Shown: positions 1 to 5,045 of the stretch, in pieces
How positions within the stretch are numbered: the stretch's first letter is position 1
How the letters are laid out: each line of letters begins with the position of its first letter
From: Chthoniobacter flavus
Lineage (GTDB): Bacteria > Verrucomicrobiota > Verrucomicrobiia > Chthoniobacterales > Terrimicrobiaceae
Assembly (NCBI GenBank): GCA_945863785.1
Contig: CAMBAQ010000143.1
Span: 1 to 5,045 of the forward strand
DNA: 5,045 nt
Direction: 5' to 3'
Translations under genes and position numbers: made by a program
Notes under the pieces: generated by a model
Told to the model about the DNA's origin: nothing
Databases searched by the model: none
The model's input: the letters and a program-made list of their open reading frames with translations, nothing else

Positions 1-815
1 GCAGAGTCCAACGCCCCATCGTGGGCTGCTCCGAAACGGGGCAGTGGATTGAGCCACTTCGCCGTTCCGCGTTCGCTTTTATCTGCAATCCATAACTCCC
101 CCAACACCGTTTGCCTTACACCACCCCAAGGCGTATTCAGCCAAAGATAATCGCGTTTTCCAAAGTCGAACAATCCGCTGGTCACTTCGACAACACCAGG
201 CGCAACGAAACGATAACGGGTGTAATACAGAACCTCTGAAACCAAAGTGCTCGTCACCTGCGGCACAATGCCCCAAGACAGCATCGTAAAGGACTTGTCT
301 TCTTGAGACCAAGACTGCGCCAAGCAAGGCGCGTAGAAGGGAGGTTCCTCAGGCTTCACATAGCAACCGGACTGATGCACAAAGACCTTATTGGGCTGGC
401 TCGTCACTGCGACCGCCTGCCAGACCTCATCATTCCAAGGACTGACTGTCTTGTGATTCGCGTGTCTCCATTGAGGCGGAACCAACTCTCCAATCGCGGA
501 CTGGATCGAATACAGATGCCCGCCCTTGCCAACGCGTAGCTCGATGGGGTTCCCTTGCTGATCCACCGTGTGAAAGGAACGAAGAAAGACGGACTCCTCC
601 GAGCAGGTCGTCGACCACGGCCCCTTCGATGGAGCAAAGTCGGTGGTCGTGGAAACCGCAAAGTTCGTCTTCGGGAGATCTGGAGGGGAAGGCAGCACGG
701 AAAGCATTTGCTCCTGAAATAGAGGCGAAGCGGTGTTTTTTGTGGCAGTCGCGTCAACGGCATGAAGCGGCGACAAAGAAGTGAGAATAAGGGCGGCGAG
801 GAGGGTGTTTTTCAT
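1..815 (-). CDS. Secreted protein of unknown function, partial (C-terminus beyond the left edge)
   Basis: Reading the minus strand from ATG at 815-813 gives an uninterrupted frame of 271 codons to the window edge, with no stop, so the gene is cut off. The N-terminus is a clear Sec signal peptide: Lys2, a hydrophobic core at about residues 5-17 (LLAALILTSLSPL), and a likely signal peptidase I site after LHA (residue 19). There is no lipobox Cys, so the product is probably exported to the periplasm or outside. The mature part is rich in Trp, Tyr and Phe, with Cys at 71, 151 and 164, and alternates short polar and hydrophobic stretches, suggesting a mostly beta fold. I do not recognise a family or any catalytic motif. 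In-frame ATGs at 836 and 857 would add 7 or 14 residues, but 815 puts the signal peptide at the N-terminus. No strong Shine-Dalgarno is visible. The gene lies 90 bp after the transporter and could be co-transcribed with it or start from its own promoter. Confidence 0.82.
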   Translation of the reverse strand, partial: MKNTLLAALILTSLSPLHAVDATATKNTASPLFQEQMLSVLPSPPDLPKTNFAVSTTTDFAPSKGPWSTTCSEESVFLRSFHTVDQQGNPIELRVGKGGHLYSIQSAIGELVPPQWRHANHKTVSPWNDEVWQAVAVTSQPNKVFVHQSGCYVKPEEPPFYAPCLAQSWSQEDKSFTMLSWGIVPQVTSTLVSEVLYYTRYRFVAPGVVEVTSGLFDFGKRDYLWLNTPWGGVRQTVLGELWIADKSERGTAKWLNPLPRFGAAHDGALDS

Positions 816-843
816 GGGTGACCATATCTGACTCATTTGATTT

Positions 844-856
844 TGGGATAATCCCA
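844..856. repeat. Perfect 13-nt palindrome upstream of the secreted-protein gene
   Basis: TGGGAT, a central A, then ATCCCA: six-base arms with a single central base. It lies between the transporter stop and the secreted-protein start, centred 35 nt upstream of the ATG at 815. The odd-centred symmetry is compatible with a dimeric regulator site. However, six-base arms arise by chance quite often, and the upstream alternative ATG at 857 would place it inside the coding frame. The symmetry is certain; the regulatory role is a guess. Confidence 0.3.
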
Positions 857-905
857 TCGAGTCATGGAAAAGGTGTTTGGCTTGCGTCAAAAGCTCAGAA
901 AATCG

Positions 906-2339
906 CTAATCCGCAAAGCTCGAAATTCTTGGAATCACCCACCCCAGCCATAGTGAAAAAATGACCCACGCTCCGAAGTTCAGCAAGATCCCGGCTCGAA
1001 TCATCTGAGATATGCTGACAAGCCGACTGCTGAAGACAATCGCATTGGGGGGAGTGGAAACGGGGAGCATGAAACCACAACTGCTCGCCAAAGCCACACC
1101 TGCCAAAAGCGGCAAGGGAGGAAGGTTTAATCCAGCAGCGAGTGCAGCTGCAATGGGCAAGAAGGCCGATGTGGTCGCCGTATTACTTGTGAGCTCCGCT
1201 AGGCAAATGATGACAAAGAGAATCACACTGAGCACAGCGGGCGCAGGGAGAGAAGCTGCTCGGTGAGCAAAAGATCCGACCCATGCCGCCACTCCGTTCG
1301 TGTGGATAGCCGCCGCCAAACTCAATCCCCCACCGATCAAGAGCAACACATCATAGGGAATTGTTTTGAGCGTTTCCTTATCCAGGATGGATGAACTCCA
1401 TGAGCGATCAAGAGGAAGGAAAAAGAGCGTCATTCCTCCCGCCATCGAAATCGTGGCATCCGAAAGCCAAGGGAACCAAGTTTGAAGAAACCCCCGAGCG
1501 AGCCACAGACCTGCCGTGACAAAAAAAACCGCCATCACACCAAACTCCCCAATGCCGATAGCGCCTAAGCGCTTTGTCTCGATCCCCAACAAATCCGTCG
1601 CATCATCGACAACATTTTCCTTCAGTCGAAATGCGATCTTCGTCAGAATCACCCAAGAAAAACTTAGTAAAATCAAGGCCGGCGGTAGCGCTAGAAACAT
1701 CCAACTCAGGAAACCGATTGCGATCCCGTAGTTTTCTAACATAAATCCCGCCAAAATCGCATTCGGAGCCGTACCGACGAGCGTGGACATCCCCCCGATG
1801 CTGGATCCATAGGCAACCGTGAGCACCAATGCGGAAGCGAAGCTGGCATCCCGCTGGTGATGAAAAAGAGCGATGACCGACACGGCTATCGGCAACATCA
1901 TTAAGGCGACCGCCGTATTGCTCACCCACATAGAGAGAAACGCCGAGGCCAGGAGGAATCCAGCAATGACTGACGATTTACGCGTTCCTGCAAGGCTGAT
2001 GATTTTTAACGCGATCCGCGTATGCAGATGACTTCGCTGAAGTCCATTTGCGATAAAGATTCCACCCAGAAACAAAAAAATCACCGGATTCGCATACGGA
2101 GCCGCCGCGACACTCACCGAGCAAATCCCAGCAAACGGAAAAAGCACCAGTGGAAGTAACGCCGTAACGGCAAAGGGAATGGCCTCTGAGATCCAAAAAA
2201 GCGCCATAAGAGTGCTCACCCCCAACGTATGCCAACCGAGTTGGGACAGCCCCACTGGAGGAACTGACGCTAACGTGTAACAAAAAAAAACGACACCCAC
2301 CGTGGCCAATATTCGCGTGATGAGGATCTTCGGATTCAT
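906..2339 (-). CDS. DASS/SLC13-family sodium:dicarboxylate/sulfate symporter
   Basis: A 477-residue inner-membrane protein, close to the length of characterised members such as the Vibrio INDY transporter. The family couples Na+ import to uptake of divalent anions (succinate and other C4-dicarboxylates, citrate or sulfate). Numbering from the ATG at 2339, the sequence shows the family's two Ser-Asn-Thr signatures, which bind the substrate carboxylates and frame the sodium sites: SNTAVALMMLPIA at 140-152 and SNTATTSAFLPIA at 385-397. Each is followed by its partner motif, GTAPNAI at 189-195 and STPPNAI at 428-434, reflecting the internal inverted repeat. SEAIPFAVTALLPL near 51-64 and LLLIGGGLSL near 331-340 are also typical. 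Nearly the whole chain is hydrophobic helix. A TTG directly precedes the ATG in frame and could add one residue; a stop lies a few codons further up. No clear Shine-Dalgarno is seen. Substrate cannot be read from sequence. It lies 89 bp after the small RHH gene and 90 bp before the secreted-protein gene, all on the same strand. Confidence 0.93.
   Translation of the reverse strand: MNPKILITRILATVGVVFFCYTLASVPPVGLSQLGWHTLGVSTLMALFWISEAIPFAVTALLPLVLFPFAGICSVSVAAAPYANPVIFLFLGGIFIANGLQRSHLHTRIALKIISLAGTRKSSVIAGFLLASAFLSMWVSNTAVALMMLPIAVSVIALFHHQRDASFASALVLTVAYGSSIGGMSTLVGTAPNAILAGFMLENYGIAIGFLSWMFLALPPALILLSFSWVILTKIAFRLKENVVDDATDLLGIETKRLGAIGIGEFGVMAVFFVTAGLWLARGFLQTWFPWLSDATISMAGGMTLFFLPLDRSWSSSILDKETLKTIPYDVLLLIGGGLSLAAAIHTNGVAAWVGSFAHRAASLPAPAVLSVILFVIICLAELTSNTATTSAFLPIAAALAAGLNLPPLPLLAGVALASSCGFMLPVSTPPNAIVFSSRLVSISQMIRAGILLNFGAWVIFSLWLGWVIPRISSFAD
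2282..2290. repeat. Homopolymer tract of nine A (nine T in the transporter sense strand)
   Basis: Nine consecutive A on the plus strand, read as gtt ttt ttt tgt (Val-Phe-Phe-Cys, residues 17-20) in the first membrane helix of the transporter. The frame is intact at this length. Such runs are slippage-prone, so a one-base change would truncate the transporter near its start. Confidence 0.5.
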
Positions 2340-2364
2340 CAAATGAAATGGCCATCACGGACGC

Positions 2365-2400
2365 AAAAAACAACACGCCGACCCTTTTGCCAAGCGGCAT
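2365..2400 (-). terminator. Possible intrinsic terminator after the RHH gene
   Basis: On the minus strand, ATGCCG (2400-2395) can pair with CGGCGT (2380-2375) with one T-G wobble, enclosing a 14-nt loop that may pair further through CTT/AAG. It is followed at once by a T-rich run, GTTGTTTTTTG (2374-2364). It lies about 30-65 nt past the RHH stop and before the transporter start, where a terminator would be expected. The stem is short and the loop large, so termination may be partial or absent. Confidence 0.33.
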
Positions 2401-2428
2401 TAGGTTTTTTCAGATTACGCTACCCCGA

Positions 2429-2689
2429 CTACTGCGGAGGGTCTTGAGGAGGATAAGTTTGCCGGAAGGTCTGTGCCGGCGCTTGCTGGGGTTGCTGCTG
2501 CGGCGCCATGTATTGAGGCGGGCGCATCGCTTGTAAGCGCATCCACTCAGCATCCACTAGATCCTCAAAAAGTTGTGAGATCGAGCGGCGACGAAGCAAA
2601 CTAAGCTCATCAGCATAAGCACGAATCTCAGGATGAATCGTGAGATTCAGTTTTCCACGAAGTTGTTTGTTAGATATGGGTCTTGGCAT
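2429..2689 (-). CDS. Small ribbon-helix-helix-type DNA-binding protein with a Pro/Gln-rich tail
   Basis: An 86-residue protein from the ATG at 2689. Residues 13-52 follow the ribbon-helix-helix (MetJ/Arc) pattern: a basic lead-in, a short amphipathic strand KLNLTI (13-18), helix A starting HPEIRAYADEL (19-29), a basic turn LLRRRS (31-36), and helix B ISQLFEDLVDAEWMRL (37-52). Such proteins act as dimers whose paired strands enter the DNA major groove, usually as repressors, often of their own gene. Residues 57-86 form a low-complexity tail in which 19 of 30 residues are Pro or Gln, probably disordered. An in-frame TTG at 2725 could extend the protein by 12 residues, but that segment looks like untranslated leader and overlaps a palindrome, so the ATG is preferred. 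No clear Shine-Dalgarno is present. It starts 48 bp after the glgB stop. No toxin-like partner gene is adjacent, which argues against a classical toxin-antitoxin pair. The family assignment rests on pattern, not alignment. Confidence 0.72.
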   Translation of the reverse strand: MPRPISNKQLRGKLNLTIHPEIRAYADELSLLRRRSISQLFEDLVDAEWMRLQAMRPPQYMAPQQQPQQAPAQTFRQTYPPQDPPQ

Positions 2690-2713
2690 ATGTGGACTGG
2701 TATGACTTATTTT

Positions 2714-2730
2714 TCTAATTGGCAATTAGA
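2714..2730. promoter_or_regulatory. Candidate operator: perfect 17-nt palindrome upstream of the RHH gene
   Basis: TCTAATTG, a central G, then CAATTAGA: perfect eight-base arms around one central base, in the 48-bp gap between glgB and the RHH gene, centred 33 nt upstream of the RHH ATG. As a hairpin it would be AT-rich and is followed on the minus strand by A-rich rather than T-rich sequence, so it is a poor terminator. The position and twofold symmetry suit binding by a dimeric regulator, most simply the RHH protein encoded just downstream. The symmetry is seen directly; the operator role is inferred. Confidence 0.5.
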
Positions 2731-2737
2731 TAAATAC

Positions 2738-4972
2738 CTACTTGCCCATTTTATTTGCGACCTGTGGGACAGCCGGAATGTGTTTAAATGCAACAACCGA
2801 TAAAGGCGGCAAATTGATTTGGATCGAATGGGGCTGACTTTGCCAACTCCAATTTTCGCAAGCATCAACGCCACCGTAGTTTCCTACATTGGATCCGCCA
2901 TAGGTCGAGGAATCTGAATTGAGGATTTCCTCGTAAAATCCCGTCGCATTAACGCCAACGCGGTATCCCTCACGGACGACGGGGGTCGCATTGACAACAA
3001 AAACAATCGTCGCCCCCGTGCGGGATTTGCGCATGAAGGACCAGACGGTGTTATCGGCATCGTTGAAATCGATCCACTCAAACCCTTCATAACTATCGTC
3101 ACATTCGTAGAACGAGGGTTCGTGAGTGTAGAGCCAGTTGAGGTGTTGAACCAAACGACGAAGCCCGTCGTGTGCGGGAGATTCCGTGAGGTGCCAATCC
3201 AGACTGAAAGCATGCTTCCACTCGGCAAACTGCCCAAACTCGATACCTTGGAAAATGAGTTTCTTGCCAGGATGCGCCCACATCCAAGAGAGGAACATCC
3301 GGCAGTTGGCGAATTTTTGCCAGTAGTCGCCCGGCATTTTATCGATGAGCGATCCCTTGCCGTGAACAACTTCATCGTGGCTGAGAACGAGAATAAAATG
3401 CTCATGAAAAGCATAGAGCATGGAGAAGGTGACATCACTCTGATGGTACCGCCGATGAATGGGCTCCTTGCTGATGTAGCGCAGGCTGTCATTCATCCAG
3501 CCCATATTCCACTTGAAGCCGAACCCGAGCCCGTTGTTGTAGGTCGGATGCGAGACTCCGGGATAAGATGTGGATTCCTCGGCAATCATGGCCACGCCAG
3601 GGAAGCGCTCGTAGGCGACTTCGTTGCAGCGCTTGAGGAAGCTGATCGCTTCTAGGTTCTCGCGTCCACCGAAGCAATTCGGTATCCACTCGCCTTCCTT
3701 GCGGGAATAATCAAGATAGAGCATCGAGGCGACGGCATCCACGCGCAAGCCGTCGATGTGGAACTCATCCATCCAGTAAAGCGCATTACCGATGAGGAAA
3801 TTTTTCACCTCATTGCGACCATAGTTGAAGATGAGCGTGCCCCAGTCCTGATGCTCTCCGAGGCGGGGATCTTCGTGCTCGAAGAGACAGGTACCATCGA
3901 AGCGCGCGAGTCCATGGGCATCCTTCGGAAAGTGACCAGGCACCCAGTCGAGAATCACGCCGATGCCCTCTTGGTGACAGCGATCGACAAAGTTGCGGAA
4001 CTCGTCGGGGTTTCCAAACCGGCTCGTCGGAGCGTAGTAATTCACGACCTGATATCCCCAAGATCCATCAAAGGGATGCTCCATCACGGGCATGAGCTCA
4101 ATGTGCGTGAATCCCATTTCCTTCACGTAAGGGATCAGGCGGTCTCCCAACTCGAGATAACTCAAGCTACGATCACCATCCTCCGTGATGCGCTGCCAAG
4201 AACCGATATGAACCTCATAGATGCTCATCGGACTGTTGTACGGATCGATCTTCGGGCGCTTCTCTATCCAAGCTTGGTCACCCCATTGGTAGCGGGCCAG
4301 ATCAAAAACAATACACCCCGTGCTTGTTCCATGTTGCGCAAAAAAGGCGTAGGGATCGGTTTTAAGAAAAACATCCCCCACTCCACTGCGGATCTCGAAT
4401 TTGTAATGAGCACCTTCGTGAACGCCCGGGAGGAAGATTTCCCAGACACCGGAGGGCGTGAGCTTGCGCATTGGATGGATGCGACCATCCCAATTATTGA
4501 AATCGCCAACCACACTCACGCGCTGCGCGGATGGCGCCCATACTGCAAAATGAACACCCGGAACGTCACCGATGACCTTCACGTGAGCGCCGATTTTTTT
4601 GTAGATGTCGTAGTGCGTTCCTTCGTTGAAGAGGTAAATATCGACCTCCCCGAGCACAGGAGAGAATGCATAAGGATCTCGCTCACGCCACGTGGTTCCA
4701 TCGTGAGCGGTCAGTTCAAGCTGATATCCCCCACCCGCCTTGAATTCCGGAAGAATGCACTCGAAAAGCCCATTCCCGTCAGCAGGCGAGAGCGGATGCT
4801 TTTTAGAAGGGTTTGCATCCAAAATAACGGAAACACTCTGAACATCGGGCCGGAGAACCCGCGCCACCCATCTTTCATCGACCCTTCGAATTCCAAGAAT
4901 GCGAAACGGATCACAATGCCGAGCTTCGATTAAAGGATAGTAATCATCATCGGAGAGGAGGGAGTGTTTCAT
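2738..4972 (-). CDS. glgB: 1,4-alpha-glucan (glycogen) branching enzyme, GH13
   Basis: A 744-residue cytoplasmic enzyme that cuts an alpha-1,4 glucan chain and rejoins it in alpha-1,6 linkage, creating the branches of glycogen. It is full length (the E. coli enzyme has about 728 residues) and has the long bacterial layout: N1 domain (about 10-105, with HCDPFRILG), CBM48 carbohydrate-binding domain (about 125-225, with FAVWAPSAQRVSVVGDFNNW at 142-161), GH13 barrel (about 245-620) and a C-terminal beta domain (about 630-730). All four GH13 conserved regions are present: DWVPGHFP (342-349), DGLRVDAV with the nucleophile Asp412, AEES with the acid/base Glu465, and SHDEVVHGKG with the transition-state stabiliser Asp533. 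The spacing of these three residues equals that of E. coli Asp405, Glu458 and Asp526. The ATG at 4972 is chosen because an in-frame TAA lies two codons upstream. The 73 bp upstream show no confident promoter or Shine-Dalgarno. No other glycogen genes are visible here, so it is not in a glg cluster as far as the window shows. Confidence 0.98.
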   Translation of the reverse strand: MKHSLLSDDDYYPLIEARHCDPFRILGIRRVDERWVARVLRPDVQSVSVILDANPSKKHPLSPADGNGLFECILPEFKAGGGYQLELTAHDGTTWRERDPYAFSPVLGEVDIYLFNEGTHYDIYKKIGAHVKVIGDVPGVHFAVWAPSAQRVSVVGDFNNWDGRIHPMRKLTPSGVWEIFLPGVHEGAHYKFEIRSGVGDVFLKTDPYAFFAQHGTSTGCIVFDLARYQWGDQAWIEKRPKIDPYNSPMSIYEVHIGSWQRITEDGDRSLSYLELGDRLIPYVKEMGFTHIELMPVMEHPFDGSWGYQVVNYYAPTSRFGNPDEFRNFVDRCHQEGIGVILDWVPGHFPKDAHGLARFDGTCLFEHEDPRLGEHQDWGTLIFNYGRNEVKNFLIGNALYWMDEFHIDGLRVDAVASMLYLDYSRKEGEWIPNCFGGRENLEAISFLKRCNEVAYERFPGVAMIAEESTSYPGVSHPTYNNGLGFGFKWNMGWMNDSLRYISKEPIHRRYHQSDVTFSMLYAFHEHFILVLSHDEVVHGKGSLIDKMPGDYWQKFANCRMFLSWMWAHPGKKLIFQGIEFGQFAEWKHAFSLDWHLTESPAHDGLRRLVQHLNWLYTHEPSFYECDDSYEGFEWIDFNDADNTVWSFMRKSRTGATIVFVVNATPVVREGYRVGVNATGFYEEILNSDSSTYGGSNVGNYGGVDACENWSWQSQPHSIQINLPPLSVVAFKHIPAVPQVANKMGK

Positions 4973-5045
4973 CGAGACTTATGCTTATTCAGTCGAATGC
5001 AAAATGAACAGATTTAAGTCGCCATGCATGATGGGGTATTGTCCT

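Noticed and set aside
404..763. A 119-codon minus-strand frame, with smaller ones at 430-618 and 79-327
   Set aside because: These are out-of-frame readings of the secreted-protein gene. The frame with the signal peptide is open across the whole of 1-815, while these are Arg-rich or Cys-rich and of unnatural composition.
862..890. Minus-strand TTGACG at 890-885 as a -35 box for the secreted-protein gene
   Set aside because: No acceptable -10 sequence lies at 16-18 nt spacing (the 17-nt position reads ccatga), so I do not call a promoter.
1012..1731. Plus-strand frames at 1012-1266 and 1516-1731
   Set aside because: Both are antisense to the transporter and show no family resemblance.
1978..2400. 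A 140-codon minus-strand frame over the transporter N-terminus
   Set aside because: It overlaps the transporter in another frame. The transporter frame carries all family motifs, and this one is Ser/Gly/Cys-rich with no coherent helices.
2348..2536. A 62-codon plus-strand frame rich in Leu and Arg
   Set aside because: It is the antisense of the Pro/Gln-rich RHH tail; the Arg/Leu repeats arise from the complement of CAG/CCT-type codons.
2714..2730. The palindrome after glgB as a glgB terminator
   Set aside because: The stem would be almost all A-T pairs and is followed by A-rich rather than T-rich sequence on the transcribed strand.
3122..3655. A 177-codon plus-strand open frame opposite glgB
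   Set aside because: Same codon register as the longer antisense frame and the same explanation; it is a shadow of glgB.
3758..4933. A 391-codon plus-strand open frame opposite glgB
   Set aside because: It is in exact codon register with glgB on the other strand, so its stops would appear only where glgB uses TTA, CTA or TCA codons. Their scarcity explains the long open frame. Its translation looks like no known family, whereas glgB is unmistakable.

Overview
The window holds four genes, all read from the minus strand and packed closely. In transcription order (right to left) they are a full-length glycogen branching enzyme (glgB, 2738-4972), a small ribbon-helix-helix type DNA-binding protein with a Pro/Gln-rich tail (2429-2689), a DASS/SLC13-family anion:sodium symporter (906-2339), and the N-terminal 271 residues of a secreted protein of unknown function that runs off the left edge (1-815). 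There are no RNA genes, insertion sequences, CRISPR arrays or plasmid/phage markers that I can see.

The source is a bacterium of intermediate base composition. None of the four starts has a strong Shine-Dalgarno sequence. The branching enzyme has the complete N1 + CBM48 + GH13 layout. A Verrucomicrobiota-like host would fit the general look of the branching enzyme and the small RHH protein, but this is an impression from family resemblance and needs a database search.

Region by region: 1-815 is a signal-peptide-bearing, aromatic-rich exported protein, missing its C-terminus. 816-905 is a 90-bp gap with a perfect 13-nt palindrome. 906-2339 is the inner-membrane carboxylate/sulfate-type transporter. 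2340-2428 is a gap with a plausible weak intrinsic terminator for the gene before it. 2429-2689 is the RHH protein. 2690-2737 is a 48-bp gap with a perfect 17-nt odd-centred palindrome just upstream of the RHH start, a candidate autoregulatory operator. 2738-4972 is glgB. 4973-5045 is the glgB leader, in which I see no confident promoter or ribosome binding site.

The genes do not form an obvious pathway. GlgB makes the alpha-1,6 branches of glycogen in the cytoplasm, the transporter takes up small divalent anions, and the RHH protein could regulate itself or its neighbours. The most useful points for a reader are the unlisted open-ended secreted gene at the left edge and the pairing of a DNA-binding protein with a palindrome in front of it. 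Otherwise the region looks like ordinary chromosomal housekeeping and accessory sequence, and I found no convincing new system.
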